A stretch of 64,000 bases of DNA from Xiphydria camelus (Eukaryota; Arthropoda; Insecta; Hymenoptera; Xiphydriidae), in the NCBI GenBank assembly GCA_963678675.1, contig OY783193.1:22933309-22997308 (forward strand), given 5' to 3'. Of the stretch, positions 1 through 10,224 are shown piece by piece (position 1 is the first letter of the stretch; the number at the start of each line of letters is the position of its first letter). Below the pieces are notes generated by a model. That model was not told the DNA's origin. It searched no databases and saw only the letters and a list, made by a program, of their open reading frames with translations. A program made the position numbers and the translations under genes.

Positions 1-46
1 AAACAGATGATTAAAATCTATGCAGTTATGAGTTACAAATATATCT

Positions 47-315
47 TTATTCACTAACTTCCATATCTTCACTCAAATCTAAAACTGAAATGTTAGGTCT
101 ATGATAGCTAAAGTAGGAAACAAAAGTTCGAGATTGAAGTCTATCTACATATCTACAAAATACGGCATCAATTGTTGTTCCAGATCGTGTCGTTGGTATT
201 CTTTTATCGTTATTTAGCTTCAAGTTGAATGTATGTTGTATGTGTTAACGTTAAAATCACCACTCAATATCATCGGCATTTCACCCCAATTTTTGTTTAA
301 TAAGGCTGCACCCCC
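47..315 (-). pseudogene. Helentron endonuclease C-terminus, decayed
   Basis: Read on the minus strand, this stretch encodes the end of the endonuclease/exonuclease/phosphatase-like domain found at the C-terminus of insect Helentron proteins. The frame holds MPMILSGDFNVN, then a stop and a shift, then GTTIDAVFCRYVDRL and VSYFSYHRPNISVL before a terminal stop at 47-49. The same motifs (SGDFNVNF, GTTIDAVF, SHFSYHK) occur in better copies at 46830-47230 and 61355-61747. In the parent element this domain follows the Rep and Pif1-type helicase domains and is thought to act in DNA cleavage. It is a short remnant with at least one stop and one frameshift, and no adjoining helicase. The endonuclease call is confident; membership of the same Helentron subfamily as the large copy is inferred. 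Confidence 0.7.
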
Positions 316-2114
316 TCAGGAGTATATGCCAGTAATATTTCGTAAGAATAAACCGAAATACCCTTGGCGCTCGAGCGGCGCCGCTAGGGCGCCCGGGCTG
401 TGGCTAGCATCCACTGGAGCGGCGCACAGTGGGGCCAAATGCAGGAATAGCTGGCCAAAATTCAAAAATTAAAAACTGCAAAAATGTAATTACTTTTCTT
501 GGAGACTGTAGTTTAGAGTCTCCTGCATTATATGCCGTTAAGAAAAAGGCGGGGAAAGCGCGTCACTCTTTGTCAGATTAATCGAAAGTTGTATAATTTA
601 TAGACTCCTCGTCGCAGTATATTTAGGAAACAAAGAAAGTGGTGGTAAAAAAAATTATAATTAGTAGTAGTGGTAATTAGTAGTTAATTTTGTTATGGAG
701 GCTTTACCCAAACTTTCTATAATTTCATATGGCAAATTGGAAAATCGGAACATGTGCAACAAGTGGTTAAATATTGAGTAAACGTTTCACATATCGTTAT
801 AAATATGTAGGATGAAAGTTAGGTTCTAAGCGCTATTAAGCTAAGGTTTTAATGTATTTTGGTAATAAAGGGGACGGTTCTTGAGAATGTTCAAGAAAAG
901 TCTGCGCATATTTGCGCCAATTGAAAATATTAATTATTAGATTAAATGGGGACTCTCTAGTGTGATAGCTTAGAAATGAAGGCGGTTTTCGGACATTTTT
1001 ACAGGAAACATCTGCAATGAATTATTCCGAAGTTTTATAGTTATTTTATTATTTATTTAAAAATTATTTTTTTTAAAAATTTGTCGACAGCAAATGCGAC
1101 TTACGCTGGTTAAGTTCAAATGAGGAGATTAGCGTTGTTTTTACACTTCCTTCGACAAGTATTGAAATGATAACATGTCAAATTACTTTTCAATGTTAAA
1201 TTAAACTAAATTTTAGTTTAAAAAACAAAATTAGATGGTTTTTAAAACTTGGATTTGTTAAATTTGAACACAGATTGACAACACTTACTCATAGTGTTAG
1301 TTAAAAAGATTTTCACAAAGAAAGTAAAACTTGTTTAGAATACACTGATCTTCTTAATATAGGTAGACTGAACATCTTCATATACGGGAATATTACTATA
1401 AGTATAGATAATAATAGAATTACTTATTTGCTGGCTTCTTCAAATCTTGGTAAAAATACCAAATTATGCACTTCGTTGTAATATAATGTAAGAAAATTTT
1501 GGTAATGTACAACGAACGTTTTGAGTTTGCATTGACCAGCCTAAAAGTATGAGTAAGGACGTGGTAATAAACTGCAGGAATGCATGCGTTCGGGGTAGGA
1601 AAACTTTGGACACATCTGGAGAGAACAACCGGCCGGCCGCTTTGATTGTACCGTTTTTGGGGATTTGTAATCATAAACATTTTCGAAAAGTCCTTTCTTC
1701 GAGAAAACGTTCTCGTAGTCATTCTCAGTTCAGAACGCGTTGAACTCTGCCGTACAGAGAAACAGCCCCGCGAAAAATTCAACCGTGCCTAAGAGGTTAA
1801 CAGTGCAGTCGCGGCTCGTGGAATATTCCGCGCTTGGATGCAAATGGGTTAACATGGATTCTATACCAGGTAGGTTAGTGGTTTTAAGTCATAAAATACA
1901 TTTGATAATAATGTAGTTTTAGAAAATAATTCTTAACATTTAGTTAGGTTCTAAGCCGAATTACAGTGTAATTTTTTTAAATATTCGTTATGATTTGTAC
2001 CTTATATAAAAAAACCCCTTCATTCACAATTGTACTTCAATGGTACCTATATCTTTCTTTTTAGCATCTGGCGATCAATCCCTTTTATATTCCAACATGG
2101 ATCTCGTTAATATA
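316..2114. other. Unassigned intergenic DNA
   Basis: No gene is recognised. Positions 365-436 are a small GC-rich patch holding the sequence TTTGGCCCCACTGTGCG on the minus strand, which recurs at 24955-24971 and, with changes, at 13055-13070. Overlapping open frames exist on both strands around 1420-1782, but neither shows a known motif. The rest is AT-rich. Confidence 0.5.
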
Positions 2115-2841
2115 CCCCCCACAAAAACAGACTCTCTGTAAAAAAAGGCGGCATGTTCATTCAGTGCCAACAAAAATTGATACGTAAAATACTCTCCAAC
2201 AAAGATTTGAAATCAATTAAGATCGCCATGTTCAAGAGTTATATATAAAAAGTAAAAGGCATCATTTGAAAGGGAAATTATTGTAAATCAAGTGACTACA
2301 AAATTCGACTAAAAAAATTTATAAAAAATTTTAATAAAAAAGAACTTGCCGCGTTTAAGTTTTCATATTTTGTCCACTATACCGAATAATTGGTAGTGCT
2401 TGGACGGTGTTAGAGTGATTCATAAATTGCACTGCCGAAGTCAAATTCAGAGAAATTCAGAAGGCCCCCGCCTGATCGGTTTCTCATACGACATTCGGTA
2501 TACTGGTGGTATCATATAAGTGTATGAATTTATTTAAAATCATAAGTGCATAAACATCGAGTATAATTCTGTGTCTGAATTTTTTATTTTGAAGGGAAAA
2601 AACGCGGCGTTCTTTTTTATTAAAATTTTTTTATAAATTTTTTAGTCGAATTTTGTAGTCACTTGATTTACAATAATTTCCCTCTCAAATGATGCCTTTT
2701 ACTCTTTTTATATATAACTCTTGAACATGGCGATCTTAATTGATTTCAAATCTTTTTTGGAGAGTATTTTACGTATCAATTTTTGTTGGCATTGAATGAA
2801 CATGCCGCCTTTTTTTTACAGAGAATCTGTTTTGTAGGGGG
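2115..2841. repeat. FB1 long-inverted-repeat element, copy 1
   Basis: The ends are inverted repeats of roughly 230 bp, starting CCCCCCACAAAAACAGA and ending with the complement near 2841. Each arm contains GCGGCATGTTCATTCA and ends inward at the 'gccgcg' block near 2347 and 2600. The centre (about 2350-2600) is unique to the family and is found in opposite orientation in the copy at 35770-36494. No open frame with a recognisable transposase is present, so it is non-autonomous. A clean target-site duplication was not found. The right flank (2842-2890) reappears inverted beside copy 2, so the true unit may be longer. Confidence 0.75.
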
Positions 2842-3221
2842 ATTTCACTACTTTTTGGAATTTATTCATGAGGAGAATACGTACATGTAGAGGTAAGGGT
2901 GAATATTTGGGCCCCCACTTTGTTTTTTTAATATAACTTTTTTATTTTTTATTATTTCCACCTGAAACTAATAGAAATACTTCTTTGGAATGTTTACATG
3001 TTATTTAACCTTCTTAAAACTAATTTTAAACGTATAAAAAAATTTTAAAAATGTTTTACTGAAAGTCTGCATTTTGTCGAAATTTTTGTGTGTGCTGGTA
3101 TTATGGGCCCCTGGGTGTTTTTGAAGTAAAAATGCATAATAAGTATCAAAAACATTTTATTTTTTACAGTTAATGTAATTAGTCATTTTTATTGTAATAT
3201 AGCAAAAAATCACAACTAGGT
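2842..3221. other. AT-rich flank, probable 3' part of pogo-type element
   Basis: This is AT-rich sequence between FB1 and the stop of the transposase pseudogene. GGGCCCC-containing patches at about 2920 and 3113 could belong to the terminal region of the pogo-type element, but no inverted partner was found because the other end is cut off by the LTR at 4905. No gene is seen. Confidence 0.35.
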
Positions 3222-4904
3222 CTATTTACAAAAGTCGCATATATACGCATCTTTATCAGCCCCAGCACATTCATTATGAGCCCACATCTCGCAATTCAAG
3301 TACTGCACCCATAGTTCACCTCTAGTGTCTTCAGAATGGAGCATTTCACAGAACATACACACAGCGTCGACATCATTCGGCGCTAAAACTCCTACTTCTT
3401 CTTCCATGGCGGATTCTCCCGAGTCAAAATCTTCTTCTTGCCTTTCATCATCTGATGAATGAGGAAAATCTAACTTTCTTTTGATTGATTTTTTTTGCTT
3501 GGGGTTTTTACTGGTCGATTTTTTCCCTGCATTTTCCTTTTTCTTTTTAGCTCCTTCTTTTTCAGTTAATTTTTTATTTCTTTTTTTTCTCTGCCTCTTC
3601 TAAAGCAAGTTTATAAGGTGATGATGTAACGACAGCACATTTCATTGGTTTAGGGCCTTTGTTTGTCATTCTCTTCTTTGGTTGTGGAATAGGCAGTATA
3701 TATTGAGGAGATACATGAACAACGGGCATCAAAGAAGAACACCCTGAAGGCCCAGCTTCTGCCAAGTCTTTTGCAGGTGGCGTTAGGTCCCTAGTCCTAG
3801 CAGCTGTAGCAGGTCTAGATGTTGGCGGAGCAACGGCAGCCGTAGAAGGTGTCGAAGCAGATCGCTCATTAGAAGCTGTCGATTTTTTGTGTGTTGTTCG
3901 CCCTTTGCTTGCTTTCAAAGCATCCAGACTAATGTCTTCAACATTAGCTTCTTCTGAAGGAGCGAAGTCAACATCGCTGAACAAGTGTCGATTGAAAGGA
4001 AAAATCCCGGTGACGGAAAATCCCCCAGCTGCTACTTCACCTGTTTGGCATTTAAGAAAAGCGTTACCCAAAAGCTCGGCAATGTCATATGGTCCAAATG
4101 GCCTGTTGCTGTGTAAATTCCACTGCCTAATGTTTTCACTGTAATAGTGCTTCAATGGACCCATAAAGCTTCTGTCCAGAGGCTGTAGCTTGTGTGTAGT
4201 GTGAGGAGGCAAACTAACGATCGTGACGTGATTTTCACGAGCTATTTCAATGACCTCAATGTTCTTTGTGTGCGTGTGGTGACCATCTAGAATTAGCAAA
4301 ATTGGAGAATCTGCTGATGGCTTGGTTTTTGAGACAAAGTGGTTAAACCACTCAGTGAATAAATTCGTTTGGATCCAACCAGAAGGGTGACATCTTCCAA
4401 TTGAGCCCAGTGGAGCACCTTTCATCAGAGTGTCTGTCATATTCTTTCGTGGAACGATGAGCATTGGCGGGATGTAAATACCGGATGCACTCATGCTGAA
4501 CACGCAAGTGACCAGGGACCCTCTTTCTGCTGCAGTTAGTGCACCAACTTGTCTTTTCCCCCGCAGGCCAATAACTCAGGATATCTTACTTTGTACGACA
4601 CTAAGCCCTGACTCATCTACATTAAACACTCTATCAGGTGGGTAGTTATGTTTCTGAAACTCAGCTTCCAGGAGATTATAAAATGCGTCTACGGCTTGTC
4701 TGTTAAAGCCATTGGCTCGTGAGAATGACGTTGCAGAAGGTTTCAATATAGACAATGTTTTCTTGTGGCGTGACATGAAGTGGTTGAACCAAGCTCGACC
4801 TGCAAATTCACCATTAGAAAATGGGTGGGCTATGTTGTTTCGTGTGGCAAGTTGATAAGCCATACGACGCACATCGTTTCTTGTCAAACCATGAAACTTT
4901 GCCT
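3222..4904 (-). pseudogene. Pogo-type (DDE_1) transposase with C-terminal PHD-like finger
   Basis: This encodes a cut-and-paste transposase of the pogo/Tigger (CENP-B-like) group. From the N-side it shows a CENP-B-type DNA-binding part (GRAWFNHFMSRHK), the first catalytic Asp in FNVDESG, the second in LILDGHHTH, and the conserved PPHTTHKLQPLDR block with the third acidic position. A lysine-rich linker leads to a Cys/His cluster (CMFC, YLNCEMWAHNECAG, YICDFCK) resembling a PHD-type finger. The gene is broken three ways. An in-frame TGA lies at 4576-4578 between two halves of the same frame. A shift in an A-rich run near 3570-3580 separates the finger from the catalytic part. The N-terminus is lost at 4905, where LTR sequence begins. 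The transposase call is firm; the PHD label rests on Cys/His spacing only. Confidence 0.85.
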
Positions 4905-5290
4905 TGTGACATGGAGAATCGCTCCGTGTCACAAAAAGGGCGCGATCGGCCCTTTCGTGGGCAAGCGTGCGTTCGCGGCGTCGAAACGAGCAGGACGCGC
5001 TCGTCCGTGCGCGCGTCGGGCGCACGGGCCGTTTGTCAACGGTTGTCGATCGATCTGGTTTCGAAAAGATCGATCGACAACAGCGACGACCTCGAGGCGA
5101 AGGCGTCCGAGAATCCGGGGAGAGACGGAAAGCGAGGAGGCGATCGAGGTGAGTCGGAGAGGCCGGAAAACCGGCGGGAAGGGGCCCCAGTCGTTGAGGA
5201 GCTATCACGCGAGTGAAAGCTTTCAAAAGAGAGTCAAGTGAGTAGAAAGATAGGGAAGAGTAGGCGCACCGAGCAAGGGTGAACGCGAGA

Positions 5291-5448
<158 letters not shown>

Positions 5449-5821
5449 GAGGGCGAGGGAGTGAGTCGCTGCACCGCCACCCGCTTTGACGAGAGGAAGA
5501 ACCGCGGCAGGAGCATCGAGCCGCCGCTGAGGGCCAACCGTCACCCGGACCGGAAGGCCACCGCCCGCCGGCAATCGTCGCTTCCCGAGAACCAGCCGCC
5601 CCGAAAGCAAGGAGGGAATCCCCGGCCGAGGATCCGCAGCATCGCCCGGTAGGCTCTCCTCTCCTTGTTAATTAGCGCTCCGATTCGCCTCCGCGCCGCC
5701 CTCGCATAGGGCACCCGACTGCGCTCGGGTAGCCACGTCCGTCGCCGCGCATTTGAACCGGGGGGTGCACTCGGCACCCCAACCGTCGATTCGTCCTCGT
5801 CAGGCGATTCTTGTCGATCGC

Positions 5822-5845
5822 GAATAAACCGCTAACGAATAAAGG
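5822..5845 (+). promoter_or_regulatory. Paired AATAAA polyadenylation signals in LTR
   Basis: Two AATAAA hexamers (GCGAATAAACCG and ACGAATAAAGGG) lie about 15 bp apart, some 280 bp before the LTR end. That is a plausible placement for the R/U5 polyadenylation signal. Their use is inferred. Confidence 0.5.
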
Positions 5846-6129
5846 GTTCGTCTTTCGTGTACGTTAATTTCGTTCCTCCCGAGTCCCAGCCGCGTTTTCC
5901 GAACCGCCCCTCCACTATATGCTGGGGTAGCCGAGCCCGTCGGAGATCGAATCGTCGCCGATCTCCCGTCGAAGGTTCGTTTCGGGGACCGTGTCCGTTT
6001 CCCCGATCGGTGGGTTCGCGACCCACCTGGCGCCCATCGTTTCGTACGCTGTCCCGCGCGTGGGAGCGCCGAGTCTTAGCGTGAGTAGCGGAGGACACCG
6101 AGGTCCCTCCCGAAAGCTACGTCACAAAT

Positions 6130-6147
6130 TGGCACCCAACGTGGGGC
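6130..6147 (+). other. Primer-binding site of LTR retrotransposon
   Basis: TGGCACCCAACGTGGGGC begins three bases after the LTR end. Insect gypsy- and BEL-type elements carry TGGCNCCCAACGTGGGG-like sites complementary to a tRNA 3' end. The position next to GTCACA is the main support for the LTR call. Confidence 0.65.
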
Positions 6148-6685
6148 AACCGCAGGATAAATCTTCCCTCCGCGAATCGTCGAAGTCGAACGTCCGTTAG
6201 CCGTCGTCGTCGGGTTCGAAAAACCCGTTGGCTTTCGCGACTCGTCGGTTAGAGTAATTCGCGAATTCGAATTATTTGCGGCGGAGGGGATTTCGTTAGC
6301 ATCCTCGGAGGCTGGGACGAGGACGAATAATAAAGACGAACTTTGTTTGCGTTATCGCGCGGGTAACCGTTCTGGTTCGAGCGACTTGGTCGTTGCGGGG
6401 TCCCCCGGGCCTCCCGCACACCGCGTAGGGAAAGTTGTCCCCACGGCTCATCGACGGCCCCAAGTATTGTTTCGCGTTTTTGGGTGATTATCCGTCCAGG
6501 TGCGAGCGGCTCGGTCGTTGCGAGGTCACGCGGACCTGTCGCACGTCGAGTAGGGGGAAATCGTCCCCCCGGCCCACCGACGAATGCTAGTATTGGTACG
6601 GAGCGAACTCCCGACCAACACACGCCCCCTCGCGTACCGATAGGGTTTAACGCGCGCGTCAACACCGGTAATTACCGCTATCGGT
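6148..6685 (+). other. 5' leader of the LTR retrotransposon, truncated
   Basis: This is GC-rich, non-coding leader sequence after the primer site. It contains a diverged direct duplication with an offset of about 125 bp: blocks starting near 6387 and 6512 share GGTCGTTGCG, a GGGGAAA/GTCCCC core and ATCGACG/ACCGACG ends. The leader stops abruptly where the repeat arm begins at about 6686, so no gag or pol follows. Confidence 0.5.
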
Positions 6686-6705
6686 ATCGTAGGGGGCAAC
6701 GATCA

Positions 6706-7441
6706 ATGATTGTGACTAATCGTAGACAAATTATTCCTGCGATGATGTTCCAGTTGCACACCAATTGCCTTTTAGTTTTAATAGACGAACTTGTCTACGA
6801 CGAGTCTCTATTATCGATCGCTGCCTCCTACCACGAACAGTTCATAAAAGGTGATTACCTTGAAAGAAGTAAAAGTTATTTAACGCTGGAATAGTTGAAT
6901 GAAACGAGAAGCGCGTATTGCAATTAATGTACCGTGGGTAATAGGCGCTCGGTGACAAGCCTGACACTCTCCGATGTCCATCGAGTCATCTTTTTACAGA
7001 CAGGACACGAGCTAGATCCTCTTCGGTTGCACCTGTACGAAATGACATATCAGAAAATCGTGAGTCTTCACGAAAATCTTTTACCCTACTCGTTCTGCAG
7101 TAATACTTACAATTAATATACCTGGAAGTTGAAGCAACAGGATTGCCGTACCTTTGGTCCAATATTGAAAATAAATCTTCTCAAGGCTGAATACGACTTG
7201 GGAATGTTTCAGCGTAAGATTAGCTAGATCCAGCTCGACGAATGAACTATTCCGAATGGTTTTTGGAACGGCAAGTGGACGATCCCTCGTTCGTCAGAAG
7301 ATTTTGTTCACAGCTGAATCGAAATTCTACAACGAAGGATTAGTGAATAATCACAACGCCCACTATTGGTCCGTGAGAAATCCTCACTGGGTAGAAGAAG
7401 TCGAAGGCGATGGAGTGGAGGCGATGAACTAAAAATAAAAT
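6706..7441 (+). pseudogene. DDE_3 (IS630/Tc1-like) transposase remnant, left arm
   Basis: The first open part (6706-6894, MIVTNRRQI...) ends in TAG, and the same frame continues past a TAA with VGNRRSVTSLTLSDVHRV. This reading is shared with the right arm but I cannot assign it to a family. After about 7240 the sequence resembles the DDE_3 catalytic domain: YSEWFLERQVDDPSF, then in another frame KILFTAESKFYNEG and HYWSVRNPHWVEE before a stop at 7439-7441. The usual FTDE has become FTAE here, so the first catalytic Asp is lost, whereas the right arm keeps FTDE. The downstream DDE positions are absent, so this cannot be a working transposase. Confidence is good for the DDE_3 piece and low for any role of the upstream frame. 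Confidence 0.6.
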
Positions 7442-8094
7442 TTAGTATATAAATCGAAACTTGTAGTAGGAAGGCAGAGGGCCAGCACCGATGAGAAAAA
7501 AATAGAAATAAATTATTATAGTTACCCCGATATTGTAGTTACTCCGATATTTTTGTTCTTCTCCCACGACTTGGATTCTCCAATATGTAGAAAGATTAAT
7601 TCCGCTTAGTCCTCAAAGAGTTCATCCCGTCCTCATATGCAATGCTGAAAGAAAAAAAGAAGTGACCCCAAAGATATGTGTTCTTTATAGGTTATCAAAA
7701 TGAGGTTAAATGAAGTAATTCAGAAATTAACTTATCTGATTGCATTTCGACTCCTTTTCTGTTGTCTATGTTCGATGAATGACTACAGAAAAATAGCACA
7801 GCTTCTATTTATTAATAATAAAAACACAAACAGCTGTCACATTTTTCGGAGCACCCATCACCTACACTAAAAGTTAGCCGATGTTTTTCAAATTGATACG
7901 TCTCTTTGGTTTGAGTCCGGGCTATCGGGGTTTGAGTCCGGGCTAACGAAATTACCATTAAATTACAGGAATCATCGGTATCTCCTAAGCGCCGAGCGAT
8001 ATGCAACCCATTTGCTGGCGTGTATAGTGCCAGTGTATAGTGCTTTCAATACACGCCAGCGTAGCACATTGCATATCGGTTGGCGCCATCGGAT

Positions 8095-8157
8095 CCAAGA
8101 TGGTTCCCTAAAATTCCAATATGGTTCCCTAAAATTCCAAGATGGTTCCCTAAAATT
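8095..8157 (+). repeat. 21-bp minisatellite, three units
   Basis: Three tandem units of CCAAGATGGTTCCCTAAAATT (second unit with AATAT) lie here. The inverted copy at 30130-30214 has four units, so the number changed after the arms duplicated. The Gly-Asn-His repeat frames across it are by-products. Confidence 0.9.
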
Positions 8158-8265
8158 CGGTGACAATACCGACAGCCGGTACTCGAACCAAACAGTAGAG
8201 ATTTGAACCAAATAGCAGGGACACGAACCAAATAGACGTTTCAGTCCGAAAAACATCGGTCATAT

Positions 8266-9629
8266 CAATAGTGGTGAATGTGACAGACGCTCTGACAGCT
8301 AGCTATTATCAAATCGTTTGGATTTCTTTTTAATAATCAAGATAGTGCACGGAAGCAGTGTCATTTTTCTCTGGTTGCTGGTGCATGAAGAGCAGGAAAG
8401 GAGACATCTGTATCTCGGAAGAAGTGGCATCAGATAAGTTACTTCCTAACTGACTGTCTTAACCTCATTTTCATCCCTTATACAGAACAAATATCTTTGT
8501 GGTTATTCTATTTTTTGTTTTCAGCGCCATACGAGAACGGGACGGATTGATGGAAATTTGATTTTTCTTCGCAGTCTAAATCAACCTAGGTAGAAAAGAA
8601 TTCTCTAGAATTGCGGTACAATACCACGGTATGAATATCAGGTTCTACCGACATGACATGCTTCGACAAGGTCTGTATCAACTTTAGCATTATATTGGGG
8701 GCACTGCACTAATCCTGTGGCACATTTTTCTATCTGGGAAAGCCGTGGTAGAAAAGTAGGAGATACGATAGAATTGGATTACAATAATGAAGTAATTATT
8801 TTATTATCTTTTCTTTATCGATATATTCCCCCTTTCGTATTATCAAAAGTTCCAATTATATATTATCGGAACGCTGTACAGCTGTACTACCATAATAATA
8901 TGCTTTCCCAGATAGAAAAATGTGCCACAGGATTAGTGCAGTGCCCCCAATATACCGCTAAAGTTGATACAGACCTTGTCGAAGCATGTCATGTCGGTTG
9001 AACCTGATATTCCTACCGTGGCATTGTACCGCAGAGTTCTAGAGATTTTTAATTCCGGCATATATTGGAGGTAAAAAATGCATGTATACTGTCAGTACGG
9101 GAAGACGGTATATTATCGGAACGCTGTACAGCTGTACTACCATAATAATATGCTTTCCCAGGTAGAAAAATGTACCACAGCATTAGTGCAGTGCCCCCAA
9201 TATACCGCTAAAGTTGATACAGACTTTGTCGAAGCATCTCATATCGGTAGAACCTGATATTCATACCATGGCATTGTACCGCAATTCTAGAGAATTCTTT
9301 TCTACCTAGGTTGATTTTTGACTGCGTAGAAAAATCAAATTTCCATCAATCCGTCCCGTTCTCGTATGGCGCTGAAACAAAAAATAGAATAACCACAAAG
9401 ATATTTGTTCTGTATAAGAGATGAAAATGAGGTTAAGACAGTCAGTTAGGAAGTAACTTATCTGATGCCACTTCTTCCGAAATACAGATGTCTCCTTTCC
9501 TGCTCTTCATGCACCAGCAACCAGAGAAAAATGACACTGCTTCCGTGCACTATCTTGATTATTAAAAAAAAATCCAAACGATTTGATAATAGCTAGCTGT
9601 CAGAGCGTCTGTCACATTCACCACTATTG
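8266..9629. repeat. Nested palindromic (foldback) block inside left arm
   Basis: The outer ends are inverted copies: CAATAGTGGTGAATGTGACAG at 8266 and its complement ending at 9629. Each arm runs several hundred bp through GCGCCATACGAGAACGGGAC and a CCTAGGTAGAAAAGAATTC stretch. Inside, a 150-bp motif (cggaacgctgtacagctgtac ... aacctgatattc) occurs twice in direct orientation (about 8868 and 9117) and partly inverted (8640-8745). A second copy with rearranged interior sits at 28660-30020, and a diverged half at 13619-14060. No gene is supported inside. Confidence 0.8.
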
Positions 9630-10224
9630 AGATTCACTACTCCGATTACACTGAATTTTTATTTTTTATTAACAAGCGCGTCCGAGGATCGAAAAAATGC
9701 GAGGGAAATCGTTTCGCGAATGGAAATATTTTATTAATTTTGAAAAATAACTAAACATTCAAGGAATATATTCTCTCACACACACTCACATATATTTTTG
9801 ATGGCGTATACGTGTGGCCGCATCTGTGTACACGTTTCCGACCATGGCCGAATATCGCCGAAGACAGGCGGAATTTTTGTGAGATTTTGACATATATATA
9901 TCGCCCGAGAAATCGGATTCTCGACTTTTGAGGCGCGAGGGGCGTGGCTTCGCGTTGCTAAGGAAAAATCTCTGTTAATATGTAACTTACAACATTTATT
10001 CTGGTCTCTATCGATAGAGAATAGTCGATTTATATGGCGTAACTAAGCAGAGTTTTGGTTATAACCGTATATTTATTGAGAAAATTCGATGTTAAAATTG
10101 AGGGGTGAAGGGGGCAGACATATTTCCTGTAAAAATACGCGGGTGCTCGCGGCGACAGCGCTAGCGGCGTCGTTCTGACGACTTAAATGAACATGCCGGG
10201 AGACACTACCGTGTCTCTTGATTA

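Larger units (their letters stand above)
6686..10221 (+). repeat. Left 3.5 kb arm of a large inverted duplication
   Basis: This block recurs in inverted orientation at 28063-31658 with high similarity, and in diverged inverted form at about 13130-15640. In order it contains a DDE_3-type transposase remnant (6706-7441), an AT-rich spacer, a 21-bp minisatellite (8095-8157), a nested palindromic block (8266-9629) and a 550-bp segment (9645-10221) that also flanks the Transib gene on its other side at 13130-13620. Fragments of the last segment lie at 27740-27850 and 55825-55970. The layout suggests a composite or foldback-like element with very long inverted ends around a Transib gene. Whether the arms ever moved as one unit is inference. 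Confidence 0.8.

Noticed and set aside
1420..1782. 120-residue minus-strand frame overlapping a plus-strand frame
   Set aside because: No known motif, no start context, and overlap with another open frame; not enough to call a gene.
5701..5790. tRNA-like GC-rich hairpins
   Set aside because: Short inverted GGGC/GCCC blocks are present, but no cloverleaf with T-loop and acceptor stem could be fitted.
8046..8256. Gly-Asn-His repeat 'proteins' in the arms
   Set aside because: They are translations of the 21-bp minisatellite and its flanks in several frames.
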